This document shows, one piece after another, positions 45,126-54,100 of a DNA stretch of 64,000 nt. This DNA comes from Fodinibacter sp038258215 (GTDB taxonomy: Bacteria > Actinomycetota > Actinomycetes > Actinomycetales > Dermatophilaceae): assembly GCA_038258215.1 (NCBI GenBank), contig JBBSQC010000014.1, positions 16,040-80,039 of the forward strand, in the 5' to 3' direction. A model generated the notes under the pieces. The model saw only the letters and a program-made list of their open reading frames with translations, did not search any database and was not told the origin of the DNA. Within the stretch, counting starts at the first letter, position 1; each line of letters starts with the position of its first letter. Made by a program: the position numbers and the translations under genes.

Positions 45126-45878
45126 ATGGAGCTGACGCACGACTTCACCGTGCCCGCCGACGTCGAGACGACGTGGGCGACCTTCATGGACCTCGAATCG
45201 GTCGGGAGCTGCTTCCCCGGGGCCACCGTCACCGACGTCAGTGCAGACGGCTTCTCCGGCACGGTGAAGGTCAAGCTCGGGCCCATCGCGCTGGTGTACA
45301 CCGGCAGCGGAACCTTCGTCGAGCGTGATGACGACGGGCACCGGGCAGTCATCGAGGCCAAGGGCAAGGACAAGCGGGGCAACGGCACCGCCGGGGCGAC
45401 CGTGACGATCCAGCTCGCGCCCTCCGACGCCGGCACCCGGGTCGACGTGGCCACCGACCTGTCGGTCACCGGCAAGCCGGCGCAGTTCGGGCGGGGCGTC
45501 ATGCAGGACGTCTCCGACAAGCTGCTCCAGCAGTTCGTCTCGTGCATCGAGGGTCGGTTCGACGAGCCGGCACCGGAGCCCGAGGGTGATTCGGCACCCC
45601 AGCTGGCGTCCGCACCGGATGCCGATGCGCCTGCCCCCGCGGCGGACGACGTGGCGACGGCATCCCCCCCGACCACGGCCCCGACCACCGCGCCGGATCG
45701 GCCCGCACCCGCCGCACCCCGACCCTCGGTGACACCGAGATCGGCCGGCGCACCGGACGACGCCCTCGACCTGGGTGCCACGGTGCTACCCGTGCTCCTG
45801 CGCAGCTATGCCCCGTATGCCGTGGCCGGGCTCCTCGGCGTCGCACTCGGCTACCTGCTGGGCAGGCGCTCCTCCTAG
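45126..45878 (+). CDS. coxG: CoxG-like SRPBCC protein with C-terminal membrane anchor
   Basis: A 250-residue protein. Residues 1-150 match CoxG of the SRPBCC/START-like fold (LTHDFTVPADVETTWATFMD, SCFPGATVTDV, and the TGKPAQFGRGVMQDV segment). A Pro/Ala-rich linker of about 65 residues follows, then a single hydrophobic helix near the C-terminus (YAVAGLLGVALGYLLG) with RRSS at the end. In carboxidotrophs CoxG anchors CO dehydrogenase to the membrane. The tail anchor here fits that role. The start lies seven bases after coxM with a poor ribosome-binding site. Confidence 0.88.
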   Translation: MELTHDFTVPADVETTWATFMDLESVGSCFPGATVTDVSADGFSGTVKVKLGPIALVYTGSGTFVERDDDGHRAVIEAKGKDKRGNGTAGATVTIQLAPSDAGTRVDVATDLSVTGKPAQFGRGVMQDVSDKLLQQFVSCIEGRFDEPAPEPEGDSAPQLASAPDADAPAPAADDVATASPPTTAPTTAPDRPAPAAPRPSVTPRSAGAPDDALDLGATVLPVLLRSYAPYAVAGLLGVALGYLLGRRSS

Positions 45879-45888
45879 ACCCTGACGT

Positions 45889-45933
45889 CGAGCCCGCGCC
45901 GTGTGGATGGTGGATCCGCACGACGCGGGCTCG
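45889..45933 (+). terminator. Hairpin after coxG
   Basis: CGAGCCCGCG and CGCGGGCTCG pair perfectly over 10 bp with inner CGTG/CACG pairing. It begins 11 bases after the coxG stop. This is a likely end of the hydroxylase operon. Confidence 0.65.
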
Positions 45934-46040
45934 TCGTTGGAGGGGGTCCGGGCGCCGGTCGTCGTGGGTCCCGGGAGGGTGCCGCCGGACCTTCACATGA
46001 TCTCCACACGGCGCACCCGCGTCCCCCATCCGCCCCCTCC

Positions 46041-46046
46041 TACGCT
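46041..46046 (+). promoter_or_regulatory. -10 box TACGCT, leaderless promoter
   Basis: TACGCT, six bases, then ATG 46053 of the response regulator. It fixes the start against a longer in-frame option at 45903. Confidence 0.6.
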
Positions 46047-46052
46047 CGGAGC

Positions 46053-46760
46053 ATGACCGAGGGGAACAGCACCGTGGCACCGGCGAGGATCCTCGTCGTC
46101 GAGGACGACCCGACGATCAACGCCGCGGTGAGCGACCGGCTGCGCGCCGAGGGGTTCGGTGTGGTCCAGGCCCACGACGGGCCGGGGGCCGTCACGGCCT
46201 TCGGCGAGCACCGCCCCGACCTCGTGGTGCTCGACGTGATGCTCCCGGGGTTCGACGGTCTGGAGGTGTGCCGCCGGATCCAGGCGGAGCGCCCGGTGCC
46301 GGTCCTCATGCTCACGGCCCGCGACGACGAGACCGACCTGTTGGTGGGCCTCGGCGTGGGGGCCGACGACTACATGACCAAGCCCTTCTCGATGCGCGAG
46401 GTCGTGGCCCGGGTGCGGGCCCTGCTGCGCCGCGTCGAGCGTGCCGAAGCGCTGGCGGCCGCGGTGGACGGTCGGGTCGACATCGCGGGCCTCGTGGTCG
46501 ACGCCGCCACCCGCATGGTGAGCCTCCAGGGCCGGGACGTGCACCTCACCCCGCTGGAGTTCGACCTCCTGTGCGCGCTGGCCGCCCAACCGGGAGTGGT
46601 GCGCAGCCGTGAGGTGCTCATGCGCGAGGTGTGGGGCTGGGCGGACGCGTCGGGCACGCGCACCCTCGACAGCCACGTCAAGGCCCTGCGGGCGAAGATC
46701 GGGGCCGACCGGGTGCGCACGGTCCACGGGATCGGCTACGCGCTGGAGGGGCCGAGGTGA
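46053..46760 (+). CDS. OmpR/PhoB-family response regulator
   Basis: A 235-residue DNA-binding response regulator. The receiver domain has acidic pair VVEDDP, phospho-acceptor Asp61 in VLDVMLPG, the Thr of MLTARD and Lys in YMTKPFS. The C-terminal winged helix has LTPLEFDLLCAL, the transactivation loop, and RTLDSHVKALRAKIG followed by VHGIGYAL. It is co-translated with the kinase gene (four-base overlap, GTGA), so the two form a cognate pair. Target genes are unknown. The adjacent membrane domain fused to the kinase may be relevant. Confidence 0.94.
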   Translation: MTEGNSTVAPARILVVEDDPTINAAVSDRLRAEGFGVVQAHDGPGAVTAFGEHRPDLVVLDVMLPGFDGLEVCRRIQAERPVPVLMLTARDDETDLLVGLGVGADDYMTKPFSMREVVARVRALLRRVERAEALAAAVDGRVDIAGLVVDAATRMVSLQGRDVHLTPLEFDLLCALAAQPGVVRSREVLMREVWGWADASGTRTLDSHVKALRAKIGADRVRTVHGIGYALEGPR

Positions 46761-49426
46761 GCGCCGACCGCCCGCTCGACGCGGTCTCCTCGATCAAGGT
46801 CAAGCTCGGCCTGCTCGTCGCGGTGAGCGTCGTCGTGGCCGTGCTCGTCGACCAGATCGGTGACGCCGCCGGCGTGCCGCTGTGGATGAGCATCCCGGTC
46901 ACCGTCGCCGCGGCGCTGGCCGCCACCCAGTGGCTCGCTCGGGGGATGACCGCGCCGCTGGACCAGATGACCTCGGCCGTGCGTGCGATGGCCGGCGGTG
47001 ACTACGGCCAGCGGGTCACCGCGACGTCCACGGACGAGGTGGGCGTGTTGGCGGGTGCGTTCAACGCGATGGCCGCCGACCTCGCCTCGGCCGACCTCCA
47101 GCGGCGGGAGCTGGTGGCGACGGTGTCGCACGAGCTGCGCACCCCTCTCACGGCGCAGCGGGCCCTGCTCGAGAACCTCGTGGACGGCGTCGTCGGCCCC
47201 GACGACGACGCCCTGGGCAAGGCCCTGCACCAGGCCGAACGGCTCAGCGAGCTCGTGACCGACCTGCTGGACCTCTCCCGCATCGATGCCGGTGCCGCCC
47301 CGCTGCGCCTGGCGGAGGTCAGGGTGGAGGACCTGCTCCGCCAGGCCGTGGACGAGAGCGCCGTCGACGGTCGGCCGGTCCGGGTTCACCACTCCGTGGT
47401 CCCCGCCGGCCTCACCGTCGTTGCCGACCCGGCCCGGATCGCCCAGCTGCTCGCGAACCTCGTCGACAACGCGATCCGCCACAGCCCTTCCTACGGGGAG
47501 GTGCGGGTCGTCGCCCGTGTCGTGGACGAGGGCGCCTGGCTCCTCGAGGTCGGCGACGACGGCCCCGGCATCCCGGCCGAGCGGGCGACCCGCGTGTTCG
47601 ACCGGTTCGGCTCGTTGGACGCCACCGGGGGCGGCACCGGGCTCGGGCTCGCCATCGCCCGCTGGGTCGCCGAGCTGCACGGCGGCACCGTCGCCGTCGT
47701 CCCCACTCCGGCCGACCAGACCGGCGCGCTGCTGCGCGTGCGGCTGCCCCGGAGCCCACGACCCTCCACCACGACCGAGGAGACTCCCATGACTCTCGCC
47801 CCGCACCCTGCCCCGACGCCAGGCGCCCCGGGTCCTTCAGACCCCCTCGGAGTCCCGGCCGCATCCGGCGCCCCGCCCAATCCCGCTCCGTCCCAGCCCG
47901 CTCCGTCCCCAGCAGGCGGACCTCCGTCGTCGACCTCGGCCAACACCATCTGGCCGGAGAGCGATGGACGTCCTCGACCCGTGGTGGTCCTCGCCGCCCT
48001 GGGCATCGGCACGGTGGCCGCCCTCACCTGGCCCTACCGGGGTATCGGTCTCGCCACCGCCCTGGTCCTGCTGCTCGCCGGTGCGTTGATGTGGGTGGTC
48101 GCCCGCAACCGCACCCGCCACTGGACGATCGCCTGCGGCGTGCTGGCCACTGCGTTGGTGCTGGCCACGGTCGTGCGCGACGCGGGGGGTGTCGTCACTC
48201 TCGCGGTCCTGGCCGGGGTGGTCGTGACCGCGGCCGGCCTCACCCGGGCGCACGGCCTGCTCGCCCACGTCGCGGCGGCGGCGGCGTGGCCGCTCTCGGC
48301 GGTCCGCGGGCTGCCGCTGCTCGGGCGCACGTTCTCCGCGACGAGCCGGCTCTCGCTGCTCTGGCCGGTGTTGCGGACCCTGGCCGTCTCGATCGTCGCA
48401 CTGGCCGTGTTCGGTGGCCTGTTCGCCAGTGGGGATGCCCTGTTCGGCTCGTGGGCCTCGGCCCTCGTCCCCGATCTCGGGTGGGACACCATCGTGCTGC
48501 GCACCTTCCTGCTCACGCTGGTCACGGGCGTCTGCCTCACGGGCGCCTACCTCGCGATCAACCCGCCGGCCGTCGACGTCGTCCGCCTCCCGGACTCGCC
48601 GCGCACGCGGCAGGCATGGGAGTGGGCCGTGCCGGTCGGGCTGGTGGTCGTGCTCTTCGCCGGCGTCCTCGGCGCGCAGGCCACGGCCATGTGGGGCGGG
48701 GTCGACCACCTGCGGCGCACGACGGGGCTGTCGTATGCCGAGTACGTGCACCAGGGCTTCGCGCAGCTGACCGTGGCCACCTTCCTCACCCTGGTCGTCG
48801 CGGCCGCGACGCTGCGTGTCGCGTCGGTGGCGACGGTGCGCGAGCGAGCGCTGGTGCGCGCTCTGGTCGGGGCGCTGGGGGTGCTCACCCTGGCGGTGGT
48901 CGCCTCGGCGCTCTACCGGATGTCGCTCTACCAGGACGCTTTCGGCTTTACCGTGCTGCGGGTGTTCGTCGACGGGTTCGAGCTGTGGCTGGGCCTGCTC
49001 GTGCTGATGCTGCTCGTCGCGCTGGTGCGGCTCTCGGGTGCCTGGCTTCCGCGGGCGGCCCTGGTCACCGGAGCGGCCTTCACCCTCGGCTTCGTGGCGA
49101 TGAACCCCGACGCGTGGGTCGCCTCGAACAACGTCGACCGTTTCGAGCAGACGGGTGTCATCGACGCCTCCTACCTCTCCACCCTGAGCGCGGACGCGAC
49201 TCCCGTCATCGTCGAGCGCCTCCCCGGCGAGCTCGCGACCTGCATCGTGGGGTCCTCCGGGGCCCTGGAGTTTCCGGACGACGCGCTGTCATGGAACCTG
49301 GGGCGGTCCCGCGCGGCGAGCGCGACGGCATCCTTACCCGACCTGCCCGATCCGGCATCCGTCCGGGCTTCGGATGGAGACGGCCCCTGCACCCCGTACC
49401 TGTCCTCGGAGTACGGCGCGCGCTGA
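46757..49426 (+). CDS. Histidine kinase fused to DUF4153/DUF4173-type membrane protein
   Basis: An uninterrupted 889-residue frame. Residues 1-330 are a compact sensor kinase: two N-terminal helices with almost no external loop, HAMP, dimerisation helix with His125 in VSHELRTPLTA, and an ATPase domain with NLVDNAIRHS, DDGPGIP and GGGTGLGLAIARW. A Pro/Ala/Ser linker follows (about 330-395). Residues 400-800 form a DUF4153/DUF4173-type protein with roughly ten helices (FGGLFASGDALF, SYAEYVHQGFAQLTVAT), then a soluble C-terminal tail. In related genomes I would expect separate genes. A full ribosome-binding site and ATG at the junction suggest the second half can also be made alone. Confidence 0.85.
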   Translation: MSADRPLDAVSSIKVKLGLLVAVSVVVAVLVDQIGDAAGVPLWMSIPVTVAAALAATQWLARGMTAPLDQMTSAVRAMAGGDYGQRVTATSTDEVGVLAGAFNAMAADLASADLQRRELVATVSHELRTPLTAQRALLENLVDGVVGPDDDALGKALHQAERLSELVTDLLDLSRIDAGAAPLRLAEVRVEDLLRQAVDESAVDGRPVRVHHSVVPAGLTVVADPARIAQLLANLVDNAIRHSPSYGEVRVVARVVDEGAWLLEVGDDGPGIPAERATRVFDRFGSLDATGGGTGLGLAIARWVAELHGGTVAVVPTPADQTGALLRVRLPRSPRPSTTTEETPMTLAPHPAPTPGAPGPSDPLGVPAASGAPPNPAPSQPAPSPAGGPPSSTSANTIWPESDGRPRPVVVLAALGIGTVAALTWPYRGIGLATALVLLLAGALMWVVARNRTRHWTIACGVLATALVLATVVRDAGGVVTLAVLAGVVVTAAGLTRAHGLLAHVAAAAAWPLSAVRGLPLLGRTFSATSRLSLLWPVLRTLAVSIVALAVFGGLFASGDALFGSWASALVPDLGWDTIVLRTFLLTLVTGVCLTGAYLAINPPAVDVVRLPDSPRTRQAWEWAVPVGLVVVLFAGVLGAQATAMWGGVDHLRRTTGLSYAEYVHQGFAQLTVATFLTLVVAAATLRVASVATVRERALVRALVGALGVLTLAVVASALYRMSLYQDAFGFTVLRVFVDGFELWLGLLVLMLLVALVRLSGAWLPRAALVTGAAFTLGFVAMNPDAWVASNNVDRFEQTGVIDASYLSTLSADATPVIVERLPGELATCIVGSSGALEFPDDALSWNLGRSRAASATASLPDLPDPASVRASDGDGPCTPYLSSEYGAR
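47777..47791 (+). promoter_or_regulatory. Internal Shine-Dalgarno and ATG at the kinase/membrane junction
   Basis: GAGGAG, six bases, then ATG at 47789, in frame with the kinase (Met345). It is as good as any ribosome-binding site in the window. Initiation here would give a 545-residue protein (47789-49426) consisting of the linker and the membrane domain. Confidence 0.65.
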
Positions 49427-49491
49427 GGCCCGAGGAGCCCCCGCCGGGTCGCTCCAGGCCCCCTCGATGTCCGCGTCGGAGCCACCCATCG

Positions 49492-49525
49492 CCACGGTTT
49501 GGACGCCATGGTGTCCAAACCGTGG
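49492..49525. repeat. 34-bp near-perfect palindrome, copy 1
   Basis: CCACGGTTTGGACGCCATGG followed by TGTCCAAACCGTGG has one mismatched pair. Its centre is at 49508.5, in the gap before aroQ. Related to copy 2, exactly 60 bases away. Confidence 0.7.
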
Positions 49526-49554
49526 GTCCATGTCCGAATCTGGGCGCCGTCCCC

Positions 49555-49582
49555 GGGTTTGGACACCATGGTGGCGAAACCC
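49555..49582. repeat. 28-bp palindrome, copy 2
   Basis: GGGTTTGGACACCATGG followed by TGGCGAAACCC has two mismatched pairs. It shares the core TTTGGACRCCATGGTG with copy 1. Its centre is at 49568.5. Confidence 0.65.
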
Positions 49583-49621
49583 CGAGGCCCAGGGGGAGGC
49601 AGCCACGGCATACTCCCCGTC

Positions 49622-50065
49622 ATGGACGACCGCACCGTGCTCGTGCTCAACGGCCCGAACCTCAACCTCCTCGGCGAGCGCGAGCCCGAGGTCTATGGCA
49701 GCGCGACCCTGGCCGACGTCGAGGCACTCTGCGCGCGGGCCGCCGCCGCCGCGGGGCTCACCATCGACTTCCGGCAGACCAACCACGAGGGCACCCTCGT
49801 CGACTGGGTGCAGGAGGGCCGGACCGCGAGCGCCGGCATCATCGTCAACGCCGCGGGCTACACCCACACGTCGGTCGCCCTGCGCGATGCGCTGTCGGCC
49901 TGTCGGGTGCCGCGCGTCGAGGTGCACCTCAGCGACATCCACGCCCGGGAGCAGTTCCGCCACCACTCCTACCTCACCGACGTCTGCGACCACGTCATCA
50001 TCGGCCGGGGCGCCCAGGGGTATGCCGAGGCGGTCGCCTGGGTTGCCGAGCACCGTGGAGCGTGA
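49622..50065 (+). CDS. aroQ: Type II 3-dehydroquinate dehydratase
   Basis: A 147-residue shikimate-pathway enzyme that dehydrates 3-dehydroquinate. LVLNGPNLNLLGEREPEVYG carries the catalytic Tyr and the flexible lid Arg. FRQTNHEGTLVDWVQE and IIVNAAGYTHTSVALRDAL form the active site, and VEVHLSDIHAREQFRHHSY holds the second catalytic His. Length is standard. ATG 49622 has CATACT seven bases before it, a likely leaderless start. In-frame ATG 49499 would translate the palindromic repeats and was rejected. The stop overlaps the next gene by 11 bases. Confidence 0.94.
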   Translation: MDDRTVLVLNGPNLNLLGEREPEVYGSATLADVEALCARAAAAAGLTIDFRQTNHEGTLVDWVQEGRTASAGIIVNAAGYTHTSVALRDALSACRVPRVEVHLSDIHAREQFRHHSYLTDVCDHVIIGRGAQGYAEAVAWVAEHRGA

Positions 50066-51080
50066 CCTCCCCGCCCTGTGGCTCAGCCCCGAGTGGCGTG
50101 AGGAGATCGAGGGTTGGCTCATGCCGGCCCTCGAGGAGGCGGGGGTGCCGGTCGCCGGGCCCCTCGTGCAGGAGCGGGTGCGGTTCTGGTCGACGGTGCT
50201 GCACGTCGAGACGGATGCCGGGCGCGTCTGGGTCAAGGAGAACGCCCCACCACAGGCGTTCGAGGCGCGGCTGGTCCAGGTCGTCGAGGACGTCGTCCCC
50301 GGACTGTGCGCACCGCTGGTCGCCGTCGACGCCGGGCGCGGGTGGTTCGCGACCGCCGACCTCGGGATCTCGCTGTGGCACGGCGAGGCCCCGCCACCGG
50401 TCGAGGACTGGGTCGCCGTGGTGGAGGGGTACTCCACGGCGCAGGCCGCGCTCGCGGACCACGCGGGCGTGGTGGTCGGCGCCGGGGTCCCGGTCTTCCC
50501 CGAGACCCCGGACGGCGTCGGATGCTGGGTGTCCGACCTGTTCGACGAGCTCCGTGCCCTCCCGGTGGACGACCCGCGCCGACCGACCGACGCGGAGGCG
50601 GCGCTCGTCGACCAAGGCCTCGACCGGATCCGCGACGCGGCTGCCGTTCTCGCCGGAAGCGGTCTGCCGTCGACGCTCCAGCACAACGACCTCCACCTCG
50701 GTAACGCCTTCCGGCGCATGGATGGCGGGATCACCTATATCGACCTCGGGGACTCGGTGTGGGCGCACCCGCTCACGACCCTGCGCATCCCGCTGTGGAT
50801 CATGCGTCACCGCCTCGGGCTCGCCGAGGACGACGCCGACCTGCGGCGCGCCCGCGACGCGGGGCTCGAGCCGTGGACCGACAGGTGGGACCGCGAAAGC
50901 CTTGCCGCCCTGCTGCCCGCTGCGGACCGGATCTCGTGCCTGCACCGCGCGGAGTCGTGGGCCCGCCTGATGCGTGACGTTCCGTTACGGGTCGTCGACC
51001 GGGACTTCGTTCGCTCGGCCGTCGAGTGGGTCGTCGACGCCGCGGCGCCCGACCCGTATGCCGCGGCTGTCGAGCGCTGA
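50055..51080 (+). CDS. Aminoglycoside-phosphotransferase-fold protein
   Basis: A 341-residue kinase-like protein of the APH/choline kinase fold. The N-lobe includes VRFWSTVLHV and GRVWVKENAP, with the ATP-binding Lys. The C-lobe has the catalytic loop LQHNDLHLGNAF (Brenner motif with Asp and Asn) and YIDLGDSVW with the metal-binding Asp. The small molecule it phosphorylates is unknown, and resistance should not be assumed. GTG 50055 overlaps aroQ by 11 bases and continues in another frame. Confidence 0.85.
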   Translation: MERDLPALWLSPEWREEIEGWLMPALEEAGVPVAGPLVQERVRFWSTVLHVETDAGRVWVKENAPPQAFEARLVQVVEDVVPGLCAPLVAVDAGRGWFATADLGISLWHGEAPPPVEDWVAVVEGYSTAQAALADHAGVVVGAGVPVFPETPDGVGCWVSDLFDELRALPVDDPRRPTDAEAALVDQGLDRIRDAAAVLAGSGLPSTLQHNDLHLGNAFRRMDGGITYIDLGDSVWAHPLTTLRIPLWIMRHRLGLAEDDADLRRARDAGLEPWTDRWDRESLAALLPAADRISCLHRAESWARLMRDVPLRVVDRDFVRSAVEWVVDAAAPDPYAAAVER

Positions 51081-51141
51081 ACCACCCCGACGCTCGCCCG
51101 CCGAAGCGCCCCGGGTAGCGGGCGACCGTCGGTGACTGGTC

Positions 51142-51164
51142 GGTAGGTTGTTGGACGTCCTACC
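51142..51164. promoter_or_regulatory. Inverted repeat over the icmF -10 region
   Basis: GGTAGG and CCTACC flank an 11-base centre. The right arm runs into TACCAT (51161-51166), a plausible -10 box 28 bases before the icmF ATG. A repressor bound here would block transcription. Which regulator is not known. Confidence 0.45.
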
Positions 51165-51193
51165 ATCGAGTGAATCGTCTCGAAGGGACCCCC

Positions 51194-54100
51194 ATGGCAG
51201 CGCAGCCGTCCAGCCCGAAGCCCGAGCTCCACGTGCCGACCCACCCCGTGCGCATCGTCACCGCGTCGGCCCTGTTCGACGGGCACGACGCGTCGATCAA
51301 CATCATGCGCCGGATTATGCAGAGCCAGGGCGCCGAGGTGGTCCACCTGGGGCACAACCGCTCGGTGCAGGAGGTCGTCGACGCAGCCATCGAGGAGGAC
51401 GTGCAGGGCGTCGCCGTCAGCTCCTACCAGGGCGGGCACGTCGAGTACTTCGAGTACCTCGTCGACCTGCTGCGGGAGGCCGGCGCCGGGCACGTCCGGG
51501 TCGTCGGGGGCGGTGGCGGGGTCATCGTGCCCACCGAGGTGGCTCGGCTTCGGGATGCCGGAGTGACGATCTTCAGCCCCGAGGACGGCCAGCGGCTCGG
51601 GCTTCCCGGCATGGTCAACCAGGTCATCGCAGCCTGTGACACCGACCTCTGGGAGGCGCACCCCACCACGGCCCAGGCCGTGATGTCCGGCGAGCGGTCC
51701 GCCGTCGCCCGCGCCGTCACCGCCGCGGAGACCGGCCACCTCGGTGAGGAGATGCGGTCCGAGCTCGAGGCCGCGGCCGCCAGCCGTCAGGTGCCGGTGC
51801 TGGGCATCACCGGCACGGGCGGGTCGGGCAAGTCGAGCCTGACCGACGAGCTGGTCCGCCGCATCCGGATGGACCAGCAGGACAAGCTGAGGGTCGCGTG
51901 CGTCGCGATCGACCCCACGAGGCGCCGCGGCGGTGGAGCCCTGCTCGGCGACCGGATCCGGATGAACTCCCTCGACGGCGACCGCATCTACTTCCGGTCC
52001 CTGGCGACCCGGGGAAGCCGGGAGGTACCCGAGGCGCTCGGCGACGTCCTGACCATCCTCAAGGCCGCGGCATACGACCTCGTCATCGTCGAGACGCCGG
52101 GCATCGGTCAGGGCGACGCGGCGATCACCACCTTCGCCGACGTCAACCTCTACGTCATGACGCCGGAGTTCGGGGCCGCGAGCCAGCTCGAGAAGATCGA
52201 CATGCTCGACTTCGCCGACGTCGTGGCGATCAACAAGTTCGAGCGGCGCGGTGCCCTGGACGCGCTGCGCGACGTCGGGCGCCAGATGGTGCGCAACCGT
52301 GAGGCGTTCGGCAAGCGGCCCGAGGACATGCCCGTGTTCGGCACGTCAGCGGCGACCTTCAACGACGACGGGGTGACCGCGCTCTACCAGGAGCTGCGCG
52401 GCCTGCTCGTCGACTCGGGGCTCAGCGTGTCCGAGGGGGTGCTCGCGCCGGTCGAGGTGCGGCACTCCTCGGTGCTGCGCCAGGTCGTGCCGCCACAGCG
52501 GGTGCGCTACCTCGCCGAGATCACCGAGACCGTGCGCGGCTACCACGAGGACACCGCGAGGTATGCCGCCGCGGCCCGTCGGGTGCAGCGGCTCACCGAG
52601 GTGGGCGAGGACCTCGCGCACGCCGATGCCGACCGTTCTGCGGTCGACGCGCTGCGCGAGGGTGCGCGCGATGACCTCCCGCTCTCGGTGGCCCGCCAGC
52701 TGAGCGGGTGGTCCTCGGTCGTCGAGGCCTACGCCGGTGACGAGCAGGTGGTCACGGTGCGGGACAGGGAGATCCACACCTCCCTCGTGCGGGAGACGCT
52801 CTCGGGCAACCGGATCCGACGCGTCTCGCTTCCCCGCTTCAACGACGACGGCGAGCTCGTGTCGTTCCTGCGCCGTGAGAACCTCCCGGGCCACTATCCC
52901 TTCACCGCTGGCGTGTTCCTGTTCAAGCGGGACAACGAGGACCCGGCGAGGATGTTCGCCGGGGAGGGCGATCCCTTCCGCACCAACCGTCGGTTCCACC
53001 TGCTGTCCGAGGGGCAGCCCGCGACCCGTCTCTCGACGGCCTTCGACTCCGTCACGCTCTACGGCCGCGACCCCGACCGTCGCCCCGACATCTACGGCAA
53101 GGTCGGCACCTCGGGGGTGTCGGTCGCGACGTTGGACGACATGAAGGAGCTGTATGCCGGCTTCGACCTGACCTCCCCCACCACAAGCGTGTCGATGACG
53201 ATCAACGGACCGGCTCCGACGATCCTCGCCTTCTTCCTCAACGCCGTCATGGAGCACGAGGTGGAGGAGTGGACCACCGAGCAGGGGCGGACACCGACGG
53301 AGCAGGAGGAGCACGGCATCCGCGCCTCGGCCCTGGCACAGGTGCGGGGCACGGTGCAGGCGGACATCCTCAAGGAGGACCAGGGCCAGAACACCTGCCT
53401 GTTCTCCACCGAGTTCAGCCTGCGGATGATGGCCGACATCCAGGAGTGGTTCATCGAGCAGAAGGTGCGCAACTTCTACTCGGTCTCGATCAGCGGCTAC
53501 CACATCGCCGAGGCCGGGGCGAACCCCATCAGCCAGCTGGCGTTCACCCTCGCCAACGGCTTCACGTACGTCGAGGCCTACCTCGCCCGCGGCATGGCCA
53601 TCGACGACTTCGCGCCCAACCTGTCGTTCTTCTTCTCCAACGGGATGGACCCGGAGTACACGGTGATCGGCCGGGTCGCGCGCCGGATCTGGGCGATCGC
53701 GATGAAGGAGAAGTACGGCGCCAACGAGCGCAGCCAGAAGCTGAAGTACCACGTGCAGACCAGCGGCCGCTCCCTGCACGCGCAGGAGATGGACTTCAAC
53801 GACATCCGCACGACCCTGCAGGCGCTGACCGCGATCTACGACAACGCCAACAGCCTGCACACCAACGCCTACGACGAGGCCGTCACGACCCCGGGCGAGG
53901 AGTCGGTGCGCCGGGCGCTGGCGATCCAGATGATCATCACCAAGGAGTGGGGCCTGGCGCTGAACGAGAACCCGCTGCAGGGGTCCTTCGTCGTCGACGA
54001 GCTGACCGACCTCGTGGAGTCCGCGGTGCTCGCCGAGTTCGACCGGATCAGTGAGCGCGGGGGAGTGCTCGGTGCCATGGAGACGGGCTACCAGCGCGGC

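Noticed and set aside
49499..49621. N-terminal extension of AroQ from ATG 49499
   Set aside because: The extra residues are the translation of the palindromic repeats. The enzyme's conserved start is at 49622.
48091..50970. A 959-codon plus-strand frame across the membrane domain and aroQ
   Set aside because: It is out of phase with three clear genes and is Arg/Gly/Pro-rich, a typical GC-rich shadow.
50055..51080. Aminoglycoside resistance gene
   Set aside because: The Brenner motif places it in the kinase fold only. Many family members act on unrelated substrates and nothing here points to resistance.
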